Source: Marivivens aquimaris (GTDB lineage Bacteria > Pseudomonadota > Alphaproteobacteria > Rhodobacterales > Rhodobacteraceae). Taken from it: a stretch of 64,000 nt of DNA. Positions 1 through 6,775 of the stretch are shown one piece after another. The notes under the pieces were generated by a model. It saw only the letters and a list, made by a program, of their open reading frames with translations, was not told where the DNA came from and did not search any database. The stretch spans positions 744,001 through 808,000 of the forward strand of contig NZ_JADBGB010000001.1 in assembly GCF_015220045.1 (NCBI RefSeq). The letters run 5' to 3'. The position numbers and the translations under genes are program-made. Numbering within the stretch: position 1 is the stretch's first letter; each line of letters starts with the position of its first letter.

Positions 1-204
1 CGGGCGGAATGCCCATTGGGTGGCGATTGCGAGGAAGGCGTTCAGCGCGGGAAGATGGCATCCCCAAACCTCAAAGCTGTCCTCGGCAATCGGGGCGGAA
101 AGGGTGACGCCAAGCAGCGCAGCGTCAGCCTCGATCTCTTGCCATTCGGTCGGCGCATCTTCGAAGAGCTGCCCCGTGGCCCACGCCCGACCGATGGCTC
201 TTAG
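1..204 (-). CDS. Tail assembly chaperone frameshift extension, DUF1799-like (partial)
   Basis: This open frame overlaps the end of the tail chaperone gene and continues off the left edge. It has no ATG, GTG or TTG start between its upstream stop and the window edge, so it is not an independent gene. Entered by a -1 shift at the heptamer at 204-210, it reads on from the chaperone and contains a Trp-rich stretch with an AIATQW motif, as in the DUF1799 proteins found next to tail chaperones in Mu-like phages. In lambda the equivalent product is gpGT, made in a minor amount from gpG and needed to recruit tail tube subunits to the tape measure protein. The role is inferred by this parallel. Confidence 0.7.
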
Positions 205-521
205 TTTCCCGCTTTGGCCGAGATGATTTCCTTGGTGTATGCCTTAAAGAGGGCGTTCCGGATGTCGGGGCGGCGGATCATCGCGATGCACAAGTCGTCG
301 TCGCAGACCATCGGCTTGTCATTCTCGTCGACCAGCTCATGGAAGGTAACAACGCGGTCCTTCACATAATCGATCATCTGTGCGTCGTTCGTGAGCGTGG
401 TGTGAATGTCCGGCACGACTTGGAACGTCGTGCGGAGCATCTGTACTTCGACGCCAGTGTCGCCCGGTGTGACGATCTCGACATCGCGGGTGAAGGTCGG
501 GGTCTTATTCACTTTGAACAT
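201..521 (-). CDS. Phage tail assembly chaperone (gpG-like)
   Basis: A 106-residue protein directly downstream of the tail tube gene, the usual place of the tail assembly chaperone that binds the tape measure protein before tube polymerisation. It has no recognisable enzyme motif. The final sense codons, GGA AAC, sit inside a -1 slippery heptamer immediately before the TAA stop, which is the hallmark arrangement of G/GT-type chaperone genes. Its ATG at 521 lies 12 bases after the tail tube stop. Function is assigned from position, size and the frameshift signal, not from strong sequence identity. Confidence 0.75.
   Translation of the reverse strand: MFKVNKTPTFTRDVEIVTPGDTGVEVQMLRTTFQVVPDIHTTLTNDAQMIDYVKDRVVTFHELVDENDKPMVCDDDLCIAMIRRPDIRNALFKAYTKEIISAKAGN
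204..210 (-). other. Programmed -1 ribosomal frameshift heptamer G GGA AAC
   Basis: On the minus strand the bases read GGGAAAC in the phase G GGA AAC, followed at once by the TAA stop of the tail chaperone. This matches the X XXY YYZ rule: after slipping one base back, the P-site pairs with GGG and the A-site with AAA. The -1 frame then continues as CTA AGA into the DUF1799-like extension, which lacks its own start codon. Lambda uses the close relative GGGAAAG at the same place in gene G. Confidence 0.8.
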
Positions 522-532
522 GCGCGTGATCC

Positions 533-1465
533 TTAGGTCAGAACGAGGGTGAACTGGTCATTGCCGGTGCCCGGCAGCGGCACACCGCGCAGGGTCCAGC
601 TCACGATGCCTTCGTCGTCCTGCGGCGCGGCTGGACGCTGAAGCTGGAGCGAAGGGGTGTTGACGGTGATAATGTTCCCGGCGTCCGTTCCGTGCGTGAT
701 GACGAGCGGCGTGGTCGAGGCGTCGAGGGCGATTTGATAAGGGTTGAAGGTCGTCACCGGCAGCGCGTCGGTCTGCATTTCAACGACTTCGGCGCGGTCG
801 GTGATCCGGACCTCTTCGGTGCCCATGAGGAAGCGCGGCTTCACCTGTTGGCCCATATCGAGCGAAAAGCTCTTCATCGTGAACGCAACACCTCCGAGCG
901 TGTGGACGGGCGTGTTCGCATTGCTGGCAACAATCGGCGCGATCCACTTGGTATAGTCCGGGGAAGCGGGTGCATTCTCGGTCGGGACTTCGAAGAGGCC
1001 GGTGAAGGTCCATTCGATCATCGGAATGCCGCTGGACATGATCACGATCTTCGAAGAACCACGCGCGCCTTTCAGCACGTAGCGCGTCGATGCGATCGTG
1101 AAATGAAAGATCAGGCTCTCGTGCCCATCGGTGACCGGATTGTAGGTCACGGAGGTGTCGGCAACGATGGTCTCGGCAAGACCGGCAGCGCGGGCCAACA
1201 CGCCCCACGCAGGCGCGACACCGGCAGCGCCCGAGCCTGCGAATTCAGTCTTGAAGGTCAGCTTGGAATGCAGTCCGACAGGCAGGGTGGCCTGCGCGCC
1301 CATAAACGGGCGTTCGATGTTGCGGGCGACATCCGAGCCTTCCATCGGCGAGATCGACATGTCGATGCCCATGATTGCATTCGCACCGGCGGTCGGGTTG
1401 CCGCCTTGGCCGTAGGTGCCTTCGATGACGGCGAGCATCAGCTTCTTCTTCCACGACAGGGACAT
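533..1465 (-). CDS. Phage major tail tube protein
   Basis: A 310-residue protein between the tail terminator/small-protein genes and the tail chaperone. The beta-rich sequence without signal peptide or membrane segment, and the early motif TYGQGGNPTAGANA, are as in long siphovirus-type tail tube proteins of transposable phages related to B3 and RcapMu. It would form the inner tube through which DNA passes. No sheath gene sits between it and the connector genes, in contrast to myovirus Mu, where the sheath (gpL) precedes the tube (gpM). Its ATG at 1465 shares a base with the stop of the 46-residue gene upstream. Confidence 0.75.
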   Translation of the reverse strand: MSLSWKKKLMLAVIEGTYGQGGNPTAGANAIMGIDMSISPMEGSDVARNIERPFMGAQATLPVGLHSKLTFKTEFAGSGAAGVAPAWGVLARAAGLAETIVADTSVTYNPVTDGHESLIFHFTIASTRYVLKGARGSSKIVIMSSGIPMIEWTFTGLFEVPTENAPASPDYTKWIAPIVASNANTPVHTLGGVAFTMKSFSLDMGQQVKPRFLMGTEEVRITDRAEVVEMQTDALPVTTFNPYQIALDASTTPLVITHGTDAGNIITVNTPSLQLQRPAAPQDDEGIVSWTLRGVPLPGTGNDQFTLVLT

Positions 1466-1605
1466 CAGTCAGCTTCCTTCTTTGCAGTGGTTTTGGTGAG
1501 CGTGCCCTCGGCTTCGAGGACGTAGCTGCCGCCGGACTGGGGCAGCGGGTGGACCGACTGCGCGGTCGCGGGCGGGGCGGATTGCTTGGCGGAACGGCGG
1601 GTCAT
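1465..1605 (-). CDS. Small phage tail-region protein (DUF2635-like?)
   Basis: A 46-residue Ala/Thr/Lys-rich protein. The ATG at 1605 is chosen because it overlaps the stop of the upstream tail terminator gene by 4 bases (ATGA); a longer open frame upstream runs inside that gene and is a shadow. Its place after the gp37-like gene corresponds to the tiny gp38/DUF2635 protein of Mu-like phages, and the LPQSGGSYV segment is vaguely similar, but similarity this short proves nothing. Role unknown. Confidence 0.5.
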   Translation of the reverse strand: MTRRSAKQSAPPATAQSVHPLPQSGGSYVLEAEGTLTKTTAKKEAD

Positions 1606-2030
1606 GCGGGGGTGAACCTCAGCTGGTCTGTGATGACGAAGTCGATCTGGTAGACGAAGGCGCCGTCCTGCTGGGCTGCGAGGCGGGCGCGGGTGAATTC
1701 GAAGGTGCCGACGTTGTTGGCAGACCATCCGGCTACTGCTTCGATGATCTGGCGAATGGTGACGTCGGCGCGGTCAGCGGCATCGGCACCGGCGGGATCG
1801 ATGTCGCGAAACACGACGCAGACCGAGATGCCGTCCTTGACCGTTTGCTGGTAAAGATCGCCGATCGCGTTGGGGCGCGACGCGGTCAGGCCTTGGGTGA
1901 TCACGTAGGCAGCGGGTGTCTGCTGCGGCAGCTGGCCATCGCGCAGCAGCGCTGCAAAGGCTGCCATGCGCTCGACACTGCGCAGGTCAGGCACCAGATC
2001 GGCAACGCGGCTGGTTACGGCATCGATCAT
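1602..2030 (-). CDS. Phage tail terminator-like protein (gp37 position)
   Basis: A 142-residue protein directly after the gp36-like gene, where Mu-type and B3-type phages encode the gp37/tail terminator protein that caps the tail tube and joins it to the head. It has an N-terminal helical segment followed by alternating beta-type residues ending FVITDQLRF, as usual for this fold. The start ATG at 2030 shares one base with the upstream stop (TGATG). Annotation rests mainly on gene order and size. Confidence 0.6.
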   Translation of the reverse strand: MIDAVTSRVADLVPDLRSVERMAAFAALLRDGQLPQQTPAAYVITQGLTASRPNAIGDLYQQTVKDGISVCVVFRDIDPAGADAADRADVTIRQIIEAVAGWSANNVGTFEFTRARLAAQQDGAFVYQIDFVITDQLRFTPA

Positions 2031-2458
2031 CAGATGAAGCCTTTAAGATTGCTGCCGGTCATGGGGCGGTCGCGGTCAGTGGTGTAGACTTGGCTGGTGT
2101 GCGCGCTGGTCGGCTCCACGCCTTCGATGTCGAGGAGGATTTCGCGGCGGCCGATCTTTTCCAGATTGCGCAGCGCGTCGCGGTAGTCGTTCGTTGCTTT
2201 CTCGTCGGCCTGATAGATGTGCAGCTTGTAGAAGGTCAGCGCTCCGGCGATACCGACGAGCATCATCGGCACTGCAGAGACCGGCAGCTTGTAGACCTTT
2301 GCGATGTGGGCATCGATCAGCGCGTCTGCATCGGTGATCGCGCGGTTCAGAACGTCGTCGTCGATGACGCCGGTCTTCGGTGTGCCGCGATCCGTCAACT
2401 TGGTCAGGACGTTGGCGCTATAGCGATCGGTCAGCTGTGCGCGGGTGATGTAAGACAT
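2030..2458 (-). CDS. Mu gp36-like head-tail connector (DUF1320)
   Basis: The 142-residue product starts MSYITRAQLTDRY, matching the DUF1320 family (Mu gp36), whose members open with a short helix after Tyr-Ile/Val-Thr. A central segment with Asp/Ala-rich helices (DADALIDAHIAKVYKLPVSA) is also typical. The family is thought to act at the head-tail junction. Upstream lies a strong hairpin (2485-2508) that separates it from the gp35-like gene; downstream it is coupled to the tail terminator gene by a one-base overlap. Confidence 0.85.
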   Translation of the reverse strand: MSYITRAQLTDRYSANVLTKLTDRGTPKTGVIDDDVLNRAITDADALIDAHIAKVYKLPVSAVPMMLVGIAGALTFYKLHIYQADEKATNDYRDALRNLEKIGRREILLDIEGVEPTSAHTSQVYTTDRDRPMTGSNLKGFI

Positions 2459-2484
2459 CGTTAAACTCGGTTTTAAGGGGGTGT

Positions 2485-2508
2485 TTCCGGCCCGTTAAAG
2501 GGCCGGAA
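2485..2508. terminator. Perfect 9-bp hairpin between gp35-like and gp36-like genes
   Basis: TTCCGGCCC and GGGCCGGAA form perfect 9-base arms around the loop GTTAAA. On the minus strand the hairpin lies just after the gp35-like stop and about 27 bases before the gp36-like start. It is followed by A/C-rich rather than U-rich sequence, so it may be a weak terminator, an mRNA-processing site or a stability element. Confidence 0.5.
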
Positions 2509-2515
2509 TGTGGTG

Positions 2516-2920
2516 TTAGCTGGCAGGCGTGATGGACACGGTCAGGACGGGATCGTCCTGAAGTGCCTTCAGCTCGCCTTCCTTGAGATCGTCGAGGTCG
2601 ATGTCGGTGGTCTCGTGCGTAAACTTCTGACCGATGCGCCAGCGGCCTTTCTTCGGACCTTTGACGTGGACCGTGCCGCCGTACTTCGGCTCTGCTTTCG
2701 CAAGTTCTGCTGCCTTCGCATCGGCGTCGGCCTTTGCTTCGGCATCCGCCTCTGCCTTGGCTTTCGCTTCGGCCTCGGCTTGCTCTTTCGCCGCTGCCAC
2801 TGCCTCTGCTTGGGCCTTTGCGTCAGCTTCGGCGGCTTTGGTGTCGGCGTCGGTTGCCACTTCGGTCGCGGCCGTTTTATCGACCTCCGAAGCAGCGGTT
2901 TTCTTGGTGATGCGTGCCAT
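2516..2920 (-). CDS. Mu gp35 / FluMu HI1506-like protein with long Ala-Glu-Lys coiled coil
   Basis: A 134-residue protein in two parts. Residues 1 to about 75 are almost only Ala, Glu, Lys and Asp with a clear heptad-like rhythm, predicting a long charged helix. Residues about 80-134 carry the compact FluMu N-terminal-type domain with the motif DIDLDDLKEGELKALQDDP seen in HI1506 and Mu gp35 relatives. It lies between the major head protein and gp36, as in Mu. The gene ends close to the hairpin at 2485-2508. Confidence 0.75.
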   Translation of the reverse strand: MARITKKTAASEVDKTAATEVATDADTKAAEADAKAQAEAVAAAKEQAEAEAKAKAEADAEAKADADAKAAELAKAEPKYGGTVHVKGPKKGRWRIGQKFTHETTDIDLDDLKEGELKALQDDPVLTVSITPAS

Positions 2921-2932
2921 CAGATCAGCCCC

Positions 2933-3829
2933 TTATGCAGTCAGGTACGGGACGACGAGCAGCTCGGCGGTGCCCTGAAGGGTGTTGGTCGCACCTGCAG
3001 CATTGCGTTCTGCCAGCAGCAGCTCGCGTGCGGTGTCTTCCAGCTCGGGCGGGACGACGAGGGTGTCGCCGACCACGTTCAGGACGCGGCCTTGATCGCC
3101 CTTCATTTCGCGCAGCATCTTGCGGGCTGCTTTCAGAGAGGCCGCATCGAGCGCCGTCTTCGCGCCGATCGCCAGCTGCGGGTAGGTGTAGCCAGCAGCT
3201 TCGCGCGTATCGACGCCGTAGACGAATTCCTTGCGACTGAAGACCGGCTCGTCGGTGGGCTTATCCATCGATACGAATTCGGCTTTCTTGCGCTGCTGAT
3301 AGATCAGCGGCTTGATCTTGCCCTTGGCCTTCATGAAGAACCACGGCGTCGACGACCCGGTGAGGATGTTGGAATAGGTGGTTTCTTTGCCGTTCTTGTC
3401 GATCGTCGGGTGATCGGCGTCGAAGTAGGGCTGACCGTCAAAGCATTCGGCCTCAAAGCTTTTGCTCAGAGCATCGAAAACGAGCTGGTCGGGATGCTGT
3501 GCAGCCATTTCGCCCAGGTTGGCGAACAGCATATCGTACTGACCCAGTTCGTCGTCTTCGATATGATCGCGGTTCACGCCGACTGTGCTTTCGAACGGTT
3601 TGTTCTGCAGCGTATAGGCGTTTTCGCCGAGCGATTTGATCAGGCGCGCCCCAATCCATTCACGCATCCCCGGAAGGTCTTTCAGCCAACCGTAGACATT
3701 CGCGCTTGAAGTCGAGGTCACGGTTGTTGCGACGCGGGTATGATAGGTTTCGACCTGATCGAAGGCCTGTTGGAAGCTGGTTTTGAAACCCACGCGCAGG
3801 GCTTCGAGGTTCGGATTGTTGATAAGCAT
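2933..3829 (-). CDS. Major head protein, Mu gpT family
   Basis: A 298-residue protein that forms the icosahedral shell. It starts MLINNPNLEALRVGFKTSF, a strong match to the Mu-like major head subunit gpT family, and keeps the KDLPGMREWIGAR and DHPT segments typical of that fold. The ATG at 3829 is chosen because the family begins there and an AAGGACAC stretch lies just upstream; the longer open frame to 3991 runs into the decoration gene. Unlike HK97-type proteins it needs no N-terminal delta domain, because gpI supplies the scaffold. Confidence 0.93.
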   Translation of the reverse strand: MLINNPNLEALRVGFKTSFQQAFDQVETYHTRVATTVTSTSSANVYGWLKDLPGMREWIGARLIKSLGENAYTLQNKPFESTVGVNRDHIEDDELGQYDMLFANLGEMAAQHPDQLVFDALSKSFEAECFDGQPYFDADHPTIDKNGKETTYSNILTGSSTPWFFMKAKGKIKPLIYQQRKKAEFVSMDKPTDEPVFSRKEFVYGVDTREAAGYTYPQLAIGAKTALDAASLKAARKMLREMKGDQGRVLNVVGDTLVVPPELEDTARELLLAERNAAGATNTLQGTAELLVVPYLTA

Positions 3830-3840
3830 CGTTGTGTCCT

Positions 3841-4281
3841 TTAGGCGGCGGCCGGATCGGCAGCGCGGGTGAGGGCTTCGTTGAACTCGACAGCGACACC
3901 TTCGGCGAGGATGTCGGACACGATGCCTGCACGGCTGCGTGTCGAGGAGGCGGAGGTGCGGGCGACCGTGTGATCGTCGACGATCCAGCACGCCTTGCCG
4001 ATGTCGGCGGCGGTCAGCTCGTCAGCACCGGTCGAATTGTCGAGAATGGCGGTGTTGACGCGGTACTCGACCGACGCAGCACCTGCCGCGCCGTCCGAGT
4101 TATCGACGGTCTGGTAGGCAACGCCTGCACCGACGAGACCGGTTGCGGTCTGGCCTTTGGTGAGATGACCCGCAGCATTACGAGCAATCATCGCACCTGC
4201 GAAGATGGAGGCGGCGGCGGCGAGGAGGCCGACGCGGGTCGGGCCGATGGCTTCGGCAGTTTGGCGGGGAGCGGTAAGCAT
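3841..4281 (-). CDS. Putative capsid decoration/cement protein
   Basis: A 146-residue Ala/Gly/Thr-rich protein between the protease/scaffold gene and the major head gene. The pattern of an Ala-rich start, GLVGAGVAYQTVDN, a GAAGAASVEYRV segment and DIGKACWIVDDHTV resembles the small beta-barrel head fibre or cement proteins that many transposable phages encode in this slot. There are no membrane segments. The function is inferred from position and general sequence character. Confidence 0.6.
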   Translation of the reverse strand: MLTAPRQTAEAIGPTRVGLLAAAASIFAGAMIARNAAGHLTKGQTATGLVGAGVAYQTVDNSDGAAGAASVEYRVNTAILDNSTGADELTAADIGKACWIVDDHTVARTSASSTRSRAGIVSDILAEGVAVEFNEALTRAADPAAA

Positions 4282-4290
4282 GGCTGGTCC

Positions 4291-5310
4291 TTACTGTTCG
4301 GATTTGAGGGTTTCGGCGTAGGCGTCTTCGGAGATGCCGAGGAGCTTCGCGGCTTCGCGCTGCTCTGCGTTCAGCGCGACCTTGTCGTCGTCCTTGGCTT
4401 TCGACAGGTCGGCGATCGCGCCCGGCTCCAGAACCGGCATCGCGGCGATCAGCGCTTCGGTCCGCGAGGCGTCTTCGCTGTGCATCGCGATGTACGTGGC
4501 GCGCATAGGTTTCACACCGACGCGGCCCTTGGCGATCTCGCCGTCGACGAACGCTTCTGCGGCTGCCGTGCGGCGGGATGCGCGTTCGCTGTTGAGCTGC
4601 TTGGTGAGGTCCGAGCATTCGGCCTGCAGCGCAGTGATGTCCTGATCTTTGGTGGCCAGCTGCGACTGCAGAGCAGTGATGTTCTGATCCTTAGTCGCCA
4701 GCTGCGACTGCAGAGCGGTGTCTTCGACCGGGGCGGCGGTCTTGCCGATCGCTGCCAGAATTTCGTCTTCGGTCACGACTTCGGGGTCGAGGCCGAGGGC
4801 TTCGGCGAGTTTAGCCATGAAGGACATGTCGTTCATTTCCTGCTGATGAAGCGCAGTCAGACCGCGCAGGTTCGGGACATTGACGAGAGAGGCGCGAAGG
4901 ATCGCGCCGATCTTGTGCTTGGGGTCATGGGTGATGACGGGGCTGATGCCGCGATAGGCGTGCGTGGTGACAAGCTCGCGGCCGGTCGCGGTCCAATCGA
5001 CGCGGCCCCAGATGCCATCGTCGCGGGCTTCCATTTCCACAATCCAGCCACGGGCAGGCGCGGGGCCTCCTTTGGGTGCGGCAAGATCGGTGGCGTGGTT
5101 CTCGTCGATCGGCAGACGGTCGGTCCGCGCAAACGAAGCGGCGATGATCTCGGAAGCGGTTGCGACGTGGTAAGGGCCGCGCTGGTCATTGGTCTCCACG
5201 CGGCCGCCATCGGTGGCCGGAAGCAGGTGGACCCACTCGGGCGCACTGCCTTCGGTCACGTCGAGAGACGCATGAAGCGAGAGGGCGGTATGTGTGAAGG
5301 GTTTGTTCAT
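4291..5310 (-). CDS. Prohead protease/scaffold, Mu gpI family
   Basis: A 339-residue protein of the Mu-like prophage I family. The N-terminal part carries the serine protease region with LPIDENHATD and AYRGISPVITHDPK, the C-terminal half a coiled coil (with an exact 14-residue duplication) and scaffold-like charged sequence. In Mu the 3' part also directs the scaffold gpZ from an internal start; here MNDMSFMAKLAEALG, about residue 156, is a plausible internal start. I take the ATG at 5310 as start; no clear ribosome binding site precedes it, only a hairpin with GGCACG/CGTGCC arms ending at the ATG. It is the first gene after the terminator module at 5326-5370, the place of the Mu late promoter PI. 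Confidence 0.88.
   Translation of the reverse strand: MNKPFTHTALSLHASLDVTEGSAPEWVHLLPATDGGRVETNDQRGPYHVATASEIIAASFARTDRLPIDENHATDLAAPKGGPAPARGWIVEMEARDDGIWGRVDWTATGRELVTTHAYRGISPVITHDPKHKIGAILRASLVNVPNLRGLTALHQQEMNDMSFMAKLAEALGLDPEVVTEDEILAAIGKTAAPVEDTALQSQLATKDQNITALQSQLATKDQDITALQAECSDLTKQLNSERASRRTAAAEAFVDGEIAKGRVGVKPMRATYIAMHSEDASRTEALIAAMPVLEPGAIADLSKAKDDDKVALNAEQREAAKLLGISEDAYAETLKSEQ
4631..4714. repeat. Tandem 42-bp duplication in the protease/scaffold gene
   Basis: Two adjacent 42-base units (4631-4672 and 4673-4714) differ at four positions. They encode two copies of a 14-residue coiled-coil block beginning ALQSQLATKDQ, so the duplication lengthens the scaffold helix by exactly four turns without changing the frame. 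Confidence 0.9.
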
Positions 5311-5325
5311 GGCACGATCATCGCG

Positions 5326-5370
5326 TGCCCCCAAAAACGAAAACACCCGCAACGGATTGCGGGTATTTCA
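5326..5370 (-). terminator. Intrinsic terminator module, copy 1 (before protease gene; PI position)
   Basis: On the minus strand ACCCGCAA and TTGCGGGT form a hairpin with a 4-base loop (5345-5364) followed by GTTTTCGTTTTT, a good intrinsic terminator. It ends the operon whose last gene is gpG. The whole 45-base module, including flanking TGAAAT and GGGGGCA, is repeated at 13397-13440 with one indel and two changes. Confidence 0.85.
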
Positions 5371-5376
5371 TCTGGT

Positions 5377-5388
5377 CTGCCTAGGCAG
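5377..5388. promoter_or_regulatory. 12-bp perfect palindrome CTGCCTAGGCAG
   Basis: The palindrome lies between the gpG stop and the terminator module. It could be an activator site for the late promoter that should drive the protease/head operon, because Mor/C-type activators bind short dyads. No such palindrome lies beside the other copy of the module at 13.4 kb, so the assignment is weak. Confidence 0.3.
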
Positions 5389-5411
5389 CGTGACCGAAGT
5401 TTAAAGGTCCG

Positions 5412-5933
5412 TCAACGCCCCGTTAAACCGCCTGTCAAATACTCTTCAAAGGTGGCGATAATCGCCAGATTGTCGTCATCGGAGACGCCGATGAACGGGC
5501 GGGCTGGGATGTCGCCGAAGGGGAGAAGAACCGCAAAATCGTTGCCGTTCTTGTCGGTGCCTTCAGATAGGCCGAACGACCCGGCTTCGGCGCCATGCTG
5601 CATGACAGCCGAATAGATCAGGGATGAACCCCAGCTGACGCCTTGGCTGCTGACCTCGTAAGAGATTTCGGATGCGAGGCGTCCAGACGGGCCATGAAGC
5701 GGGGCGGTGTTGGCCCGACCTTCAGACTTGGCTTGACGTGCGATGGTGTGCGGCGACTTGGGTGCCCAAGCAACACCATCCGGCCCTTTGCCGTCTCGGA
5801 AACGCTGTTTGGTTCGTTCGGTCATCAGTTCGCCGATGTCAGAAAACACCGGCTGCATGTCGTCGAGCTTGGCCTCGACCCGCCCCAGTGCTTCACCGAA
5901 CTCGTCAGTGAACCGCAGCTCGATCGGTATCAT
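5412..5933 (-). CDS. Virion morphogenesis protein, Mu gpG family (phage_tail_S)
   Basis: A 173-residue member of the phage virion morphogenesis family (Mu gpG, P2 gpS type), needed for correct tail completion and joining. The motifs RFRDGKGPDGVAWAPKSP and SSLIYSAVMQHGAEAG and the terminal PARPFIGVSDDD are the three conserved blocks of the family. The start overlaps the gpF stop by 4 bases (ATGA). It is the last gene before the terminator module at 5326-5370, so it ends the operon that begins at the lysis genes. Confidence 0.9.
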   Translation of the reverse strand: MIPIELRFTDEFGEALGRVEAKLDDMQPVFSDIGELMTERTKQRFRDGKGPDGVAWAPKSPHTIARQAKSEGRANTAPLHGPSGRLASEISYEVSSQGVSWGSSLIYSAVMQHGAEAGSFGLSEGTDKNGNDFAVLLPFGDIPARPFIGVSDDDNLAIIATFEEYLTGGLTGR

Positions 5934-6775
5934 GCGATGTCCTCGTCATCGCCGCTGTCTTCTGCCTCGTCATCAGCATCGGTTTCGGCCTTGCGAGATC
6001 CGGCGAGGAAAATGGCCATCTCTTTGGCGAAGCTGTCGCGTATTGGGCCTTCAGGCATGACGCTGACCTTCGCCTGCACGATGGTGTTGATCTCATTCGT
6101 GACGCTGGCGCCGGGTGCGTAGTCCCACCCTTTATCAATGCCTTTGGGTGTGCCGGTCTTGGGATCGATCAGATTCCAATCCTCGGGCAAGGTCTTGCTC
6201 GGGTCACCGCCGAGGCGGCGCGCCATTTCCATCGAGCGGGCTCCAAGGACATAGCAGCTGCAGCCCCAGCCGTTGACAGGCATGTGCTTTTCCCAGAACG
6301 GGTGATCGGCAGGCAGAACCAAACCATCCCATGCAAGATGTTCCGGGCGAGGGTTCAGGCTGTCGCCGTGCCGATAGATGAGGAACGGATAACCTGCCGC
6401 CCGCAGCTGGGCGAGGCGACCGGCCGCGTAGCTGGTCTTCGCATTGGTGCGGTAAATCACACGGGTCCGCCATGCTTCGCCTGCTTTGGTGCCTTCACCC
6501 GTCCAGCCGTGCCACCCTCGATCCTCGACGATGTTGTAGAAGTCCTTGCGAAACGCTTCGAGGCTCTGTCCGTCGGCGATGCTGCGCGTGACGGCGCGGG
6601 CGAGATCGTCGAGGAGATCGGCTTTCATGGCTCCGGCAACAACGAAGGCGCGGTCGTGTTGCGCGCCTTTCAGGTCGTCCCAAGCTTTGGTCGGGATCAG
6701 GTTTGTGCGGCGCAGCTCGAACGCGGCGATCTGCTCGGCGAAAGGCTGTCTCAGGCTGGCGCTGATCTCAGGCAT
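5930..6775 (-). CDS. Head morphogenesis protein, Mu gpF / SPP1 gp7 family
   Basis: A 281-residue minor head protein. It has the typical ARTIYRTNAKTSYAAGR-like block (here RTRVIYRTNAKTSYAAGR), then HGDSLNPRPEHLAWDGLVL and the CSCYV motif after NGWGC, all hallmarks of the Mu gpF/gp7 family. The C-terminus is very acidic. The ATG at 6775 overlaps the portal stop by 8 bases; the open frame extends nine codons further but without better support. It sits between portal and gpG as in Mu. Confidence 0.92.
   Translation of the reverse strand: MPEISASLRQPFAEQIAAFELRRTNLIPTKAWDDLKGAQHDRAFVVAGAMKADLLDDLARAVTRSIADGQSLEAFRKDFYNIVEDRGWHGWTGEGTKAGEAWRTRVIYRTNAKTSYAAGRLAQLRAAGYPFLIYRHGDSLNPRPEHLAWDGLVLPADHPFWEKHMPVNGWGCSCYVLGARSMEMARRLGGDPSKTLPEDWNLIDPKTGTPKGIDKGWDYAPGASVTNEINTIVQAKVSVMPEGPIRDSFAKEMAIFLAGSRKAETDADDEAEDSGDDEDIA

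Noticed and set aside
2510..3709. Long plus-strand frame of 399 codons opposite head genes
   Set aside because: Mirror of the gp35-like and gpT genes, which match known families; low-complexity reading is typical of antisense frames in GC-rich DNA.
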